Positions 1 through 10,136 of a DNA stretch of 64,000 nt are shown one piece after another. The notes under the pieces are model-generated. The model had not been told where the DNA came from. It made no database searches and saw only the letters and a list, made by a program, of their open reading frames with translations. The translations under genes were made by a program, and so were the position numbers. Numbering within the stretch: the stretch's first letter is position 1; the number at the start of each line of letters is the position of its first letter. This DNA is from Janthinobacterium sp. SUN073 (GTDB lineage: Bacteria; Pseudomonadota; Gammaproteobacteria; Burkholderiales; Burkholderiaceae_D), in NCBI RefSeq assembly GCF_030397665.1, contig NZ_JAPUBT010000010.1, positions 171,484-235,483 on the forward strand, written 5' to 3'.

Positions 1-1
1 C

Positions 2-973
2 GAACAGACCGCTGCCAGCGCCCGTATCGCCCTGCACCGCATCCTGCACGGCCAGGATGACCGCCTGATGGTGGTCATCGGGCCTTGCTCCATCCACGAT
101 ACCAAGGCGGCGATGGAATATGCGCGCCTGCTGGTCAAGGAGCGCGCGCGTTTCGCCGGTGAACTGGAAATCGTCATGCGCGTCTACTTCGAGAAGCCGC
201 GCACCACGGTGGGCTGGAAGGGCCTGATCAACGACCCGTACATGGACAACAGCTTCCGCATCAATGACGGCTTGCGCATGGCGCGCGAACTGTTGCGCGA
301 TATCAATGAGCTGGGCTTGCCGGCTGGCACGGAATTCCTCGACGTCATCAGCCCGCAATACATCGCCGACCTGATCAGCTGGGGCGCCATCGGCGCGCGC
401 ACCACGGAGTCGCAGGTGCACCGCGAGCTGGCCTCGGGACTGTCCTGTCCCGTCGGCTTCAAGAATGGCACGGACGGCAATGTGAAAATCGCCGTGGAAG
501 CCATCAAGGCCGCCTCGCAGCCGCACCATTTCCTCTCCGTCACGAAGGGCGGCCACTCGGCCATCGTGTCGACCAACGGCAATGAGGATTGCCACATCAT
601 CTTGCGCGGTGGAAAAACCCCGAACTATGACGCGGCCAGCGTGGACGAGGCCTGCAAGGCGATCGCCGCGCAGGGCCTGGCAGCGCGCCTGATGATCGAC
701 GCCTCGCATGCGAACAGCTCGAAAAAACCGGAAAACCAGATCCCCGTGTGTGCCGACATCGCCAGCCAGGTGGCCGGCGGCGACAGCCGCATCGTCGGCG
801 TGATGGTGGAATCGCACCTGGTGGCAGGGCGCCAGGATTTGATCCCGGGCAAGGAATTGATCTATGGCCAATCCGTCACGGATGGCTGCATCGACTGGAG
901 CGCCAGCGTGGCCGTGCTGGAAAACCTGGCGCAAGCCGTGAAGCTGCGCCGCCTGCAGGGCGACAAGGAATGA
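2..973 (+). CDS. aroG: 3-deoxy-7-phosphoheptulonate (DAHP) synthase, 5' truncated by window edge
   Basis: Class I DAHP synthase condenses phosphoenolpyruvate and erythrose 4-phosphate, the first step of the shikimate pathway, in the cytoplasm. The reading frame is open from base 2, so the true start lies left of the window. Visible family motifs are GPCSIHD near the left edge, KPRTTVGWKGLINDP, and GARTTESQVHRELASGL followed by PVGFKNGTDG, which hold metal- and phosphate-binding residues. The C-terminus (SVTDGCIDWSASVAVL) is normal for the AroF/G/H type. Feedback specificity (Phe, Tyr or Trp) cannot be read from this fragment, so the symbol is the generic one. A strong hairpin terminator follows 28 bases after the stop. 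Confidence 0.93.
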   Translation, partial: EQTAASARIALHRILHGQDDRLMVVIGPCSIHDTKAAMEYARLLVKERARFAGELEIVMRVYFEKPRTTVGWKGLINDPYMDNSFRINDGLRMARELLRDINELGLPAGTEFLDVISPQYIADLISWGAIGARTTESQVHRELASGLSCPVGFKNGTDGNVKIAVEAIKAASQPHHFLSVTKGGHSAIVSTNGNEDCHIILRGGKTPNYDAASVDEACKAIAAQGLAARLMIDASHANSSKKPENQIPVCADIASQVAGGDSRIVGVMVESHLVAGRQDLIPGKELIYGQSVTDGCIDWSASVAVLENLAQAVKLRRLQGDKE

Positions 974-1000
974 AATGACGTGGCGTGTAGCATGAAAAAA

Positions 1001-1035
1001 AACCCCGGAAAGCTAAGCTTTCCGGGGTTTTTCAG
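1001..1035. terminator. Bidirectional intrinsic terminator
   Basis: A long GC-rich stem (arms AACCCCGGAAAGCT and AGCTTTCCGGGGTT) is flanked by A-runs on the left and T-runs on the right. It can terminate both aroG (plus) and the TonB receptor gene arriving on the minus strand. Confidence 0.85.
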
Positions 1036-1063
1036 TTTTTAGCCGGGAGCAGATGCAATCAGC

Positions 1064-3727
1064 TTAGAACTTGTACGTGGCGCGCACGTAGAAGGTACGG
1101 CCCAGCGGATCGGCGTAACGCGGATCGTAGCCGGACTGGAACGTCGTGTACTGGTTGGTGAACGGTGGATCTTCGTTCAGCAGGTTTTTCACGCCCACGG
1201 TCAGTTCCGTGTTCTTGAAGCCCGAATACATGCCCGACAGCGACCAGATCGAGTATGCCTTGACCTTTTGCTTGAATTCGTCGTCGACGTCGTTCATGTC
1301 GTGGTAGCCGCTCATGTACTTGTTCGACAAGGTGGCGTTCCACTGAGCCAGGTTCCAGTTCAGCGAAGCATTATGTCTCCAGCGGAACACCGGGCCATTT
1401 TCGCCATACACGCCCACGTTTTGCACGTATTCGCCGTTGCGCTCGTTCTGGTACTCATATTTCTGCACCCAGGTGCCGTCGAAGGCAAAGGTGACATTGC
1501 CATACTGGCTGCGTGGCAATCTCCAGTTCAAGCCCAGATCGACACCCGCAGTATGCATTTCGCCCAGGTTTTCCAGCGGGGACAGCACATAATCGAGCGC
1601 GTTGCCATTGGCCGAGTATACGAAGTTGTTCTGGTACTTATCGTATTTGTCGAACAGGGTTTGTTCAGCCACCCGGTCGATCTTGTCGCGCAGCTTGATC
1701 TGGAAGTAGTCGAGCGAGACGGTCAGCGATTTCGTTGGCTCGAGCACGATACCGGCGCTGAAGGTCTTCGATTTTTCCGGCTTGATTTCCGGATTGCCGC
1801 CCGAGCGGATGTATTGCTGCGTGCTGCAAGCCGAATTTTCATTCGCGCCAGGGATGGCTACGCCGCCTGGGCACAGACGTGGATCGCTGTACTTGCCGGC
1901 CGTAAAGGTCTTGCTCATCGGACCATGCAGGTCATACAGGGTTGGAGCGCGGAAGCCCGTGTTGTACGAGCTGCGGAACAGGATCTGGTTGGTCGGCTGC
2001 CAGCGTACACCGACTTTTGGATTGAAGCTGCCACCGACATCGTTGTAATGGTCGTAACGGGCTGCCAGCGACAGTTCGAGATTTTTCACGACAGGGATGC
2101 TCAGTTCCGTAAAGATGGCGGCAATATTACGGCTGCCCGACTGGTCCTTGGCTTCGGCATAGCCGGAGCTCGACGCTTGCGAAGCGAGCGCCGTGTTGAT
2201 GTCGTATTCCGCCTTTTCATTGCGGAATTCGGTACCGACGGCAAAGCCGACGGCGCCCGCTGGCAGGTTGTAGATTTCACGGCTGATCTTGGCGTCGACC
2301 GCGGTGCTGGTCATCTTGGCGCTCAGGTACTCACCTTGCAACAAGGACTTTTTCAGGTAATCCAGGCCGGCGGCGCTTTGCTGGCCGAACGGATTGAGCA
2401 CGCCACTGGCCACGCCGTCGATCATGCGCTGGTCGCCCAGGTAGCCGTTGACGAAGGCGCTGGTGGCTTTGCTCACGGAGTAGCTCAGACCGACGTTGTA
2501 GTCCCAGCCGGCAACGATGCCTTCGGACGCGGCAACCAGGCGGTCCGAGGTGCTGGTGTCGAAGCCGATGCGCTGGCCCATGTCCATCGGACGCCAGCTC
2601 AGGTCGAGGTTTTCACCTGCCAGGCCAGGAACGGCAGGTACACCGGCGCTGCCGCCCGGATAGTATGGCGAATTTTTGTCCATGATCAGGCCGATGCGCG
2701 TCAAGGTCGGCGGCGTGATGCGCGACTCATTGGTGCTGCGTGCGTGCAGGTATTCGAGGGTGGCCAGGTGATCCTGGTTGATCTTGAAGCTGGCCTTGCC
2801 CAGGAACGATTCCTGGTTGGTCTTCGGAATGTCCTGGATGTACGGCGCGGCGTCAAACGCGCAGGTCGGACGGCCACTCGGATTCGGACGCAGGTTTTCG
2901 CCCACGCAGCCACCGGCAAACGCCGGGTTGCCGGAGAATACTTGATCCGGATCTTTATTGATCGTGGTGAAGTTGGCGATCGGCGTCGTGCTGCTGAGGT
3001 TATTCACGCCCTTGTTCGGCACATAGCCGTTGGCCGAGAAAGCGCGGTCGCTGGCGTTCAGCGCCGACTGGCGGTGCACGTCAACGACGCCGAAGACGTT
3101 GAAGCCATCCTTGTTCAGATCGCCATAGCCGGCGGACAGGTTCAGGCGCGACTCGTCGCCGCCACCCGATTTTTGTGGCTCGTAGTGTTCCACGGTCACG
3201 GAACCGCCCTTGACCGAGCGCTTGGTGATGAAGTTGATGACGCCGCCGATGGCGTCGGTACCGTAGATGGCGGACGCGCCGTCGCGCAGCACTTCCACTC
3301 TTTCCAGGGCCGAGACGGGAATGATATTCAGGTCGACGGACGAGCCGTTGAACGGATGGCTGGCGATGCGCCGGCCATTCAGCAGCACCAGGGTCTTGTC
3401 GCCGCCGATGCCGCGCAGGTCGGCGACGGATTGGCCGCCCGTGCCTGCACCCACCGATTGGCTGCTGCCCTGGGTACTTTGATTCATGGAAATGGTGGAC
3501 AGGACTTCCTGTGCCGTCGTCAAGCCTTGCTTGGCAAAGTCGCTGGCTTTGATCGACGTGATCGGCAACGCCGTTTCAGACGACAAGCGCTTGATGCTCG
3601 AACCGGTGACTTCCACGCGCTGCATGGTGCCATCTGTTGTTTCTTGCGCATACGCGGTGTGCATGCTCAGGGCCATGCCGCCTGCAAACATCAGGCGCAG
3701 CGACCGCGATATTACATTTTCTATCAT
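1064..3727 (-). CDS. TonB-dependent outer-membrane receptor (Oar-like, paralogue 1)
   Basis: An 887-residue protein with a signal peptide ending near residue 28 (HTAYAQ), a plug domain (about residues 45-180; typical strings LNGRRIASHPFNGSSVDL and VEVLRDGASAIYGTDAIGG), a 22-strand-type barrel and a C-terminal aromatic end (FYVRATYKF) expected for BamA-dependent insertion. Such receptors take up a bound nutrient using TonB-ExbBD energy. The start has a good AAGGAA site 8 bases upstream. The neighbour at 4086-6761 is a close paralogue with nearly the same plug, and a peptide-type ABC importer lies beyond it, so a peptide or similar oligomer is a reasonable but unproven substrate. No STN signalling domain is visible. 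Confidence 0.92.
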   Translation of the reverse strand: MIENVISRSLRLMFAGGMALSMHTAYAQETTDGTMQRVEVTGSSIKRLSSETALPITSIKASDFAKQGLTTAQEVLSTISMNQSTQGSSQSVGAGTGGQSVADLRGIGGDKTLVLLNGRRIASHPFNGSSVDLNIIPVSALERVEVLRDGASAIYGTDAIGGVINFITKRSVKGGSVTVEHYEPQKSGGGDESRLNLSAGYGDLNKDGFNVFGVVDVHRQSALNASDRAFSANGYVPNKGVNNLSSTTPIANFTTINKDPDQVFSGNPAFAGGCVGENLRPNPSGRPTCAFDAAPYIQDIPKTNQESFLGKASFKINQDHLATLEYLHARSTNESRITPPTLTRIGLIMDKNSPYYPGGSAGVPAVPGLAGENLDLSWRPMDMGQRIGFDTSTSDRLVAASEGIVAGWDYNVGLSYSVSKATSAFVNGYLGDQRMIDGVASGVLNPFGQQSAAGLDYLKKSLLQGEYLSAKMTSTAVDAKISREIYNLPAGAVGFAVGTEFRNEKAEYDINTALASQASSSGYAEAKDQSGSRNIAAIFTELSIPVVKNLELSLAARYDHYNDVGGSFNPKVGVRWQPTNQILFRSSYNTGFRAPTLYDLHGPMSKTFTAGKYSDPRLCPGGVAIPGANENSACSTQQYIRSGGNPEIKPEKSKTFSAGIVLEPTKSLTVSLDYFQIKLRDKIDRVAEQTLFDKYDKYQNNFVYSANGNALDYVLSPLENLGEMHTAGVDLGLNWRLPRSQYGNVTFAFDGTWVQKYEYQNERNGEYVQNVGVYGENGPVFRWRHNASLNWNLAQWNATLSNKYMSGYHDMNDVDDEFKQKVKAYSIWSLSGMYSGFKNTELTVGVKNLLNEDPPFTNQYTTFQSGYDPRYADPLGRTFYVRATYKF

Positions 3728-3852
3728 TTCTGAAATTCCTTGTTATTGTGATAAAGGCGGCAATTATTTTGAAATAACTTGTTGCTTACCAACAATTTAT
3801 TTGCCTTTTTGAAAATCCACCAATGAAAATTCTGTAAATTTTCTGGGCCCTC

Positions 3853-3881
3853 ATCAAAGCATTCATGATTCAGATTGTCAA
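3853..3881 (-). promoter_or_regulatory. Sigma-70-type promoter for the first TonB receptor
   Basis: On the minus strand TTGACA (3876-3881) and TTTGAT (3853-3858) are separated by 17 bases, about 125 bases before the receptor start. The 3728-3990 region is AT-rich and holds no credible gene. Confidence 0.5.
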
Positions 3882-3990
3882 TTTCGTGCGGACTTTTTGG
3901 ATGAAATGCAACATATTCCTGTTTTTTTCATAATCCTTCAGTAATAAAATATCGTGAACCCTTGTCAGCCGTGCTCAGATGGGTAAAATA

Positions 3991-4020
3991 AAACGGCGCA
4001 CATCATCGCTGACGGCGCCG
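3991..4020 (-). terminator. Terminator after the second TonB receptor
   Basis: Arms CGGCGC (3994-3999) and GCGCCG (4015-4020) are followed on the minus strand by TTTTATTTTA. It lies 65 bases past the stop of the 4086-6761 gene. Confidence 0.6.
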
Positions 4021-4085
4021 CTTTTCTGTTGCTGGCACGCTGTTGCCAGCGCTGCCTGTTTTATCTATCGACCTGAAAATTTCCC

Positions 4086-6761
4086 TTAAAACGTATAGCT
4101 TCCGCGCAGGTAATACGCGCGCCCGATCGGATCCGTATAGCGCGGGTCATAGCCTTTCTGAAACAGGGTGCCCTGGTTCGAGAACGGTGGTTCCTTGTCG
4201 AACAGGTTCTTCACGCCTGCCGTCAGCAGCAAGCCTTTCCACACGTAGCTGCCCGACACGTTCAGCAGGCTGTAGGACGGCACATCGTGGCGGTATTGCG
4301 GGTCGACCTGGTTTTGGTCCGTGTAGCCGGACTTGAACGATTGCGACACGGTGGCGCCCCAGTTGCCCTTGCGCCAGTTCAGCGCGGCCGTGTGTTTCCA
4401 GCGGAACACGGGATTGTTGTCCGCATAGCGGCCCACGTTGGCGATGAAGGCGCCGTCGCGCTCGTTCTGGTAGTCATACTTGTGGGTCCAGGTGCCGTCC
4501 ACCGACACGCTGAAATCGCCATAGGCCCCGCGTCCCAGGCGCGCATTCAGGCTGACGTCGATGCCGTCGGTTTTCACTTCACCGAGGTTGTCGTTCAGGT
4601 CGAGAATGGCGAAAGGCGAGCCGTCGGGATTGCGCAGGAACAAGGCCTTGTATTTCTCGTAGTTGCCATAGATGGATTGTTCTGGCAGCGAGGAAATCTT
4701 GTCTTTCAGGTGGATGTTCCAGTAGTCGATGGCAACCGTGACTTCCTTGACCGGTTCGAGCACCAGGCCGAAGGCGAAGGTGGTGGATTTTTCCGGTTTC
4801 AGCTTTTCATTGCCGCCTTGCAGCTTGAATTGCTGCAAATCGCAATCGCGCAGGGGATTGGCGCCCGGCTGCGGCACGCCGCCCGGGCACAGAATCGGGT
4901 CGTCGTAGGAATCGTTGGTATCGTTCTTCGACGGCGGCGCGTTCTTTTCAAACAAGGTCGGTGCGCGGAAGCCCGTGCTGGCCGAACCGCGCAGCACCAG
5001 CGCACTGCTGGCCTGGTAGCGCAGGGCCAGCTTGGGATTGGTGGTGCTGCCCACGTCGCTGTAATGGTCGAAGCGGGCCGCCAGTTGTACTTCCAGGTCC
5101 TTGATCAGCGGCAAGTTGACTTCGCCGAAGACGGCCTGGATGGTGCGCGAACCGCTTTTCGACAGCGAACCGGACAGGCCGGAACTGGTGGCCTGGCTGG
5201 CGATATCCCGGTTGACATTGAAGTCGGCTTTTTCACGCCGCAGTTCACCGCCGAGAGCGATGGCCAGCGGGCCGCCGGCCAGTTGCATCAGTTCGCGGCT
5301 GCCCTTGATGTCGAAGCCCGTGGTGGTGACCTTGGCATTTTGTACCTCGCCGCGCAGGGCGGTGCTGTCCAGGTAAGTCTTGCCGGCCGCATCCTGCATG
5401 CCAAACGGATTCAGGATGCCATTGAGCACGCCAGCGGCAAAACCTGCATCCTGCACGTAGCCGCCCGTGAATTTCTCGGACGACTTGCTGATCGCATGGC
5501 TCAGGCCCGTTTTGTAGTCCCAGCCAGCCAGCTCGCCTTCGAGGGCCAGCACCAGGCGGTCCGCCTTGCCGGTGGAATCGATCTGCCGCTGACCCGCTTC
5601 CACGGGGCGCCAGTTGACGCTCAGTGGCTGTCCCGACAGCCCCGGCTGGGCCGGCACGCCGCCCGCATTGCCCGGGTAGTATTTGCTGCTGATGGGCAGG
5701 ATCAAGCCCGTTTGCGGCGGTGCCGCCGTGCGCGCCTTCACCTTGTTTTCTGAATGCAGATATTCCACGGTGGCCAGGTGGCCGCCGCCCAGCTTGAAGG
5801 CGCCCTTGCCGAAGAAGGCCACCTGCTCCTGTGCCGGCAGGTCGTCGATCTGCCGCGTGTAGTCCTGGCGGCAGGTGCCGTTGGCAGCCGCCACGGACAG
5901 GGGCGGGTTGCAGCCCGTGGCCGCATACGGATTGCCGGCCAGGCCCTTGCCGCCGTTGGCTGCGGCATCGAAGTAGTTGCCGGGGAAAGTGGTGCCGCTG
6001 GTGAGCGACAGGCCGCGCTCGGGAATGATGCCCGTTGCCGAGAAGGCGCGGTCTTGCGAAGTCAGCACATTTTGCTTGTGGTAATCGACCACACCGAAAA
6101 TATTGTAGCCGTCCGTATCGAGCTTGCCGAAGCCCGTCGACAGGTTGATGCGGTGCTCGCCCGCGCCCTTGTGTTCGGGCGCGACGACCTCGGCGGTGAT
6201 ATTCGTGACGTTGACGGAGCGCTTGGTGATGAAGTTGATGACGCCGCCGATGGCGTCCGTGCCGTAGATGGCCGAGGCGCCGTCGCGCAGTACTTCGACG
6301 CGCTCCAGCGCGGCGATGGGAATGATGTTCAGGTCGACGCTGGCGCCGTCATACGGATGGTTGGCGATGCGCCGGCCATTGAGCAGCACCAGGGTCTTGT
6401 CGCCGCCCAGGCCGCGCAAGTCGGCGCTGGCCTGGCCGCCCGTGGGCAGGCCGCTGGTATTGCCGCCGACGGCATTGCCGCTACCCATGCTGGAGGAATT
6501 CGAGGGGATCTTGCTGAGCACTTCCTGGGCCGTCGTCAAGCCTTGTTTGGCGAAATCTTCGGCCTTGAAGATGGAGAGAGGGGTGGCTGTTTCCGAAACC
6601 AGCCGCTTGATGGACGAACCGGTGACTTCTACGCGCTGCATGCCGGCCGTTTCACCGGTTTCCTGGGCCAGTGCCGGCTGGCTGAGGATGCCGGCTGCGA
6701 GGCCGCCGGCGCAGATCAAACGGATGGAGCGGGACAGGCATATTTCTCTAATCATGTTCAA
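4086..6761 (-). CDS. TonB-dependent outer-membrane receptor (Oar-like, paralogue 2)
   Basis: An 891-residue receptor with signal peptide (cleavage near residue 33 after QPALAQ), plug domain (QRVEVTGSSIKRLVSETA, then LLNGRRIANHPYDGASVDL, then VINFITKRSV) and beta-barrel ending in YYLRGSYTF. It shares most plug motifs with the 1064-3727 gene, so the two arose by duplication, but the barrel loops differ, which is the usual sign of different ligands. It starts 572 bases from the divergent binding-protein gene of a peptide-type ABC transporter; the intergenic space holds a TTGACA-type promoter for this gene. Substrate unknown; a peptide is an inference from context. Confidence 0.92.
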   Translation of the reverse strand: MNMIREICLSRSIRLICAGGLAAGILSQPALAQETGETAGMQRVEVTGSSIKRLVSETATPLSIFKAEDFAKQGLTTAQEVLSKIPSNSSSMGSGNAVGGNTSGLPTGGQASADLRGLGGDKTLVLLNGRRIANHPYDGASVDLNIIPIAALERVEVLRDGASAIYGTDAIGGVINFITKRSVNVTNITAEVVAPEHKGAGEHRINLSTGFGKLDTDGYNIFGVVDYHKQNVLTSQDRAFSATGIIPERGLSLTSGTTFPGNYFDAAANGGKGLAGNPYAATGCNPPLSVAAANGTCRQDYTRQIDDLPAQEQVAFFGKGAFKLGGGHLATVEYLHSENKVKARTAAPPQTGLILPISSKYYPGNAGGVPAQPGLSGQPLSVNWRPVEAGQRQIDSTGKADRLVLALEGELAGWDYKTGLSHAISKSSEKFTGGYVQDAGFAAGVLNGILNPFGMQDAAGKTYLDSTALRGEVQNAKVTTTGFDIKGSRELMQLAGGPLAIALGGELRREKADFNVNRDIASQATSSGLSGSLSKSGSRTIQAVFGEVNLPLIKDLEVQLAARFDHYSDVGSTTNPKLALRYQASSALVLRGSASTGFRAPTLFEKNAPPSKNDTNDSYDDPILCPGGVPQPGANPLRDCDLQQFKLQGGNEKLKPEKSTTFAFGLVLEPVKEVTVAIDYWNIHLKDKISSLPEQSIYGNYEKYKALFLRNPDGSPFAILDLNDNLGEVKTDGIDVSLNARLGRGAYGDFSVSVDGTWTHKYDYQNERDGAFIANVGRYADNNPVFRWKHTAALNWRKGNWGATVSQSFKSGYTDQNQVDPQYRHDVPSYSLLNVSGSYVWKGLLLTAGVKNLFDKEPPFSNQGTLFQKGYDPRYTDPIGRAYYLRGSYTF

Positions 6762-6865
6762 GACTCCTGATAAAGCGGTTGGCTAAAAGGGCAAGAACGG
6801 CCGCGCCGGTAAGCACGTCCGAGAATATTGAAAGGTGAAATGATTTATCTCTTTTCAATTGATTG

Positions 6866-6895
6866 AATGTAATGATTAACAAAACTCTTTGTCAA
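6866..6895 (-). promoter_or_regulatory. Sigma-70-type promoter for the second TonB receptor
   Basis: Minus-strand TTGACA (6890-6895) and TACATT (6866-6871) are 18 bases apart, about 105 bases before the start codon. The surrounding 6762-7333 gap is otherwise AT-rich on the left and GC-rich on the right; I see no supportable gene in it. Confidence 0.5.
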
Positions 6896-7333
6896 CAGGG
6901 TGTTGTACTTTGTGTTTTTAAACAACGGCTTCCATTCAGTGATAATGATCTAAAACAAAGTGTCTTCGTTTGGTGATGTATTTTCCAGCCGAAACTGTTT
7001 TTTGCTGCGTAGCGTGCGCCCCGGCACCGAATGCTGTACTGCAGCGTAGATGTCCGGCCGGTCTTTTTCTTGCCGATGAAAATAGGGTGTGGTGCAATGC
7101 AGCAAAATCGGACGGGCAGCGGGTCAGGAGTGGCGGCCCCTGCATTTCTCTTTGTCGGCGAGGGGGAAACTGCGTTATCGTTACGCGTTTTTCAGGCAGT
7201 CGAGAAGGCTGCGAACAAGGCACAGATCTTGCGAGGATGGACTGGTTTTGGTGGTGGAATCCTGTATCCCAGGGGGAAGCCAGTACAAGCGCACCAATAC
7301 GGTGCGACAGATAATCGAGATGAAGGGTATTAC

Positions 7334-9160
7334 ATGAAGTCACCATGGATGCGGCGCGTGGCGCTGCTCGCCTGCCTGGCCACCCTGCCGCTGGCGGCCG
7401 TTGCCGTTGACGCTGCCCCCGCGGCCGCGCCGGTAAAAACCTTGCGCTATATCCTGCCGGCCGCCGAGACGGGTTTTGATCCGGCCACCGCGCGCGACCT
7501 GTATTCGAACCACATCACGCAGGCCGTCTTCGACACCCTGTACACCTATGATTACCTGGCGCGCCCCGTCAAGGTGGTGCCCGGCGCGGCGGCGGCCATG
7601 CCGGAAGTGTCGGCCGATGGCAAGACCTACACCATCCGCCTGAAAAAAGGCATCCTGTTCACGCCCGACGCCGCGTTCGGCGGCAAGCGCCGCGAATTGA
7701 CGATGGCCGACTATGTGTATTCGTGGAAGCGTTTGTTCGACCCGCGCCTGGCCTCGCCGCACAGCTGGCTGTTCGAAGGCAAGGTGGTGGGCCTGGACGA
7801 TCTGGCCAAGGAAGCGGCCAAGTCGAACAAGTTTGACTACAGCAAGAAGGTGGCCGGCCTCGAGATCCTCGACCCGTACACCCTGCGCATCACGCTGACC
7901 AAGACGGATTTTAATTTCCCTATGATCCTCGCCTACGTGCCGACGGCCGCCGTGGCGCGCGAAGTGGTGGACAAGTATGGCGACGTGAAGGGCGAAGTGG
8001 GCTCGAATCCCGTCGGCACCGGCTACTACACGCTCGGTGAGTGGACGCGCGGCAACCGCATCGTCTTGAACCGCAACCCGCAGCACTTGCCCGAGACGTG
8101 GAATTTCATGGCCGGCGACGACCCGGACGACCAGCGCATCGTGCGCCAGATGCAGGGCAAGCGCATTCCCGCCATCGACCGCATCGAAATTTCCGTGATG
8201 ATCGAAGACCAGTCGCGCTGGCTGTCTTTCCAGAGCGGCGGCACGGACGTGTTCTGGCTCGATGGCCCGCTGGCGCCGAAAGCGATGCTCAACGGCAAGC
8301 TGCGGCCCGAGCTGGCGGAGAAGGGCGTGCAACTGTCGCGCCTGCTGGACCCGGAAATCAGCTATTACTACTGGAATATGGAAGACCCGACTCTCGGTGG
8401 CTTCAGCAAGGAAAAGATCGCCCTGCGCCGCGCCATTGCCATGGCGCACAATATCGATGAGGAAATCCGCATCATCTGGAATGGCCAGGCCAAGCGCCTC
8501 GATTATCCGATTCCGCCCGGCGTGGTCGGCTACGATCCGCACTACAAATCCCTGCTGCAATACGATCCCGTGCTGGCGAATAAATTGCTGGATAAATTCG
8601 GCTACAAGAAGGGCGCCGACGGCTGGCGCACTTTGCCGGATGGCAAGCCGCTCTTGATCCGCTACGCTTCGCGCAACGAAGCCAATGGCGTGCTGCAGGC
8701 GGAAATGTGGCGCAAGACGTATAACTCGCTGGGCATCCGCATGGAAAACGACCGCATGATCTTTTCCGACATTTTGAAGACGGAAAAGCAGTGCAAGATG
8801 CAGACGCGCACGGCGCCGTGGCTGGCCGACTATCCGGACGGCGACAACTTCATGCAGCTGTTCTACGGCCCCAACACGCACCAGAACAACAACGGCTGCT
8901 ACCAGGACCCGGAATACGACAAGTGGTATGCGGCCAGCCAGGCCATGCCGGCCAGCCCCGAGCGCGACGAGCTGTTCCACAAGATGGCGCGCCGCCTGGA
9001 AGTGAACGCGGGCGCCCTGATCGGCTATGCGCGCTACCGCAACATGCTGGCGCAAAAGTCGGTGCAAGGCTACAAGAAGCACCCGATCCTGTTTCAGGAG
9101 TGGGCCTTCATGGACATCGACAGCAATGGCGCACCAGTTCCGGCGCCAGCCGCCAAATAA
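7334..9160 (+). CDS. ABC transporter substrate-binding protein, peptide type (SBP family 5)
   Basis: A 608-residue periplasmic binding protein of the DppA/OppA family. The frame is open upstream to 7031, but the start at 7334 has an AAGGG site and gives a proper signal peptide (MRRVALLACLATLPLAAVAV). Family features include LRYILPAAETGFDPATA near the mature N-terminus, the repeated TYTIRLKKGILF motif and MADYVYSWKRLFDP. It binds oligopeptides or a similar ligand and delivers it to the permeases encoded at once downstream (28-base gap). At about 608 residues it is longer than E. coli OppA (543), so the exact substrate may differ from simple peptides. It heads an apparent four-gene operon. Confidence 0.9.
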   Translation: MKSPWMRRVALLACLATLPLAAVAVDAAPAAAPVKTLRYILPAAETGFDPATARDLYSNHITQAVFDTLYTYDYLARPVKVVPGAAAAMPEVSADGKTYTIRLKKGILFTPDAAFGGKRRELTMADYVYSWKRLFDPRLASPHSWLFEGKVVGLDDLAKEAAKSNKFDYSKKVAGLEILDPYTLRITLTKTDFNFPMILAYVPTAAVAREVVDKYGDVKGEVGSNPVGTGYYTLGEWTRGNRIVLNRNPQHLPETWNFMAGDDPDDQRIVRQMQGKRIPAIDRIEISVMIEDQSRWLSFQSGGTDVFWLDGPLAPKAMLNGKLRPELAEKGVQLSRLLDPEISYYYWNMEDPTLGGFSKEKIALRRAIAMAHNIDEEIRIIWNGQAKRLDYPIPPGVVGYDPHYKSLLQYDPVLANKLLDKFGYKKGADGWRTLPDGKPLLIRYASRNEANGVLQAEMWRKTYNSLGIRMENDRMIFSDILKTEKQCKMQTRTAPWLADYPDGDNFMQLFYGPNTHQNNNGCYQDPEYDKWYAASQAMPASPERDELFHKMARRLEVNAGALIGYARYRNMLAQKSVQGYKKHPILFQEWAFMDIDSNGAPVPAPAAK

Positions 9161-9188
9161 GCGCAGCTTATAAAGACAAGGAATCATT

Positions 9189-10127
9189 ATGTTTGCTTAT
9201 ATCCTGCGCCGCCTGTGGCAGATGCTGCCCACCATGCTGGGCGTCGTCCTGCTGGTGTTTATCCTTTTCAACTGGGTGGGCGGCGATCCCGCCTACATCC
9301 TGGCCGGCAAGATGTCGAGTGCGGAAAGCATCGCCAACATCCGCCGCCAGCTCGGTGTCGACCAGCCATACTATGTACAGCTGTGGATCTTCATCAAGCA
9401 GATCGTCACGTTTGATTTCGGCCAGAGCTGGGCGACTGGCGAGTCCGTGTCGCACATCATCACCTCGCGCCTGGGGCCGTCGATGATGGTGCTGATCCCG
9501 CTGACCGTGCTGGAAACGTTTTTTGGCGTGGCGCTGGCGCTGGCCATCGCCTTCGTGCGCGGTTCGCTGACGGACCGCGCCGTCATGATCGCCTGCACGG
9601 TGGGCATGTCGATTTCCATCCTCGTCTACATCATCGTCTTCCAGTACGGCTTCGCTTATAAACTGGGCCTGTTCCCCGTGCAGGGCTGGGGCGACAGCTT
9701 CTGGGAAAACCTGCTGCGCTATTCGACCTTGCCGATTCTGATCGGCCTGGCCGTCTCCATCGCGCCGACCCTGCGCCTGTTCCGCACCTTCGTGCTGGAC
9801 GAGGCGAACCAGGATTACGTGCGCACGGCGCGCGCCAAGGGCTTGAAGGAAGGCCGCATCATGTGGGTCCACGTGCTGCGCAACGCCGGCATCCCCATCA
9901 TCACCTATGTGATGTCGAACTTGCCGGCCCTGCTGATCGGCGCGTTCCTGCTGGAGCGCTTTTTCGGCATCCCCGGCATCGGGCGTGAAGTGATCCTGGC
10001 CGTCGAGCGCAGCGACTTTCCGGTGATCAAGGCGATCACCGTGTATGTCGCCGCCGCCACCATGCTCTTCAACCTGCTCACCGACCTGCTGTACCAGGCG
10101 GTCGATCCTCGCGTACAACTGAAGTAG
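9189..10127 (+). CDS. ABC transporter permease, OppB/DppB type
   Basis: A 312-residue inner-membrane permease with about six membrane segments; the first is at residues 10-30 (MLGVVLLVFILFNWV). The EAA loop that contacts the ATPase is seen as DYVRTARAKGLKEGRIMWVH followed by LRNAGIPII. It should pair with the OppC-type partner that starts 10 bases after its stop to form the translocation channel. The start codon has AAGGA a few bases upstream. Length and motif order are normal for the family. Confidence 0.92.
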   Translation: MFAYILRRLWQMLPTMLGVVLLVFILFNWVGGDPAYILAGKMSSAESIANIRRQLGVDQPYYVQLWIFIKQIVTFDFGQSWATGESVSHIITSRLGPSMMVLIPLTVLETFFGVALALAIAFVRGSLTDRAVMIACTVGMSISILVYIIVFQYGFAYKLGLFPVQGWGDSFWENLLRYSTLPILIGLAVSIAPTLRLFRTFVLDEANQDYVRTARAKGLKEGRIMWVHVLRNAGIPIITYVMSNLPALLIGAFLLERFFGIPGIGREVILAVERSDFPVIKAITVYVAAATMLFNLLTDLLYQAVDPRVQLK

Positions 10128-10136
10128 AAAGAGACG

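Noticed and set aside
1268..3733. 821-residue plus-strand ORF opposite the first TonB receptor (and the similar 4287-6770 frames opposite the second)
   Set aside because: Antisense open frames produced by high GC at third codon positions; the products are Val/Ala/Gly/His-rich without motifs, while the minus-strand receptors are clear.
6936..7346. 136-residue minus-strand ORF in the receptor-transporter gap
   Set aside because: Unbiased composition, no ribosome-binding site, overlaps the binding-protein start; more likely regulatory DNA.
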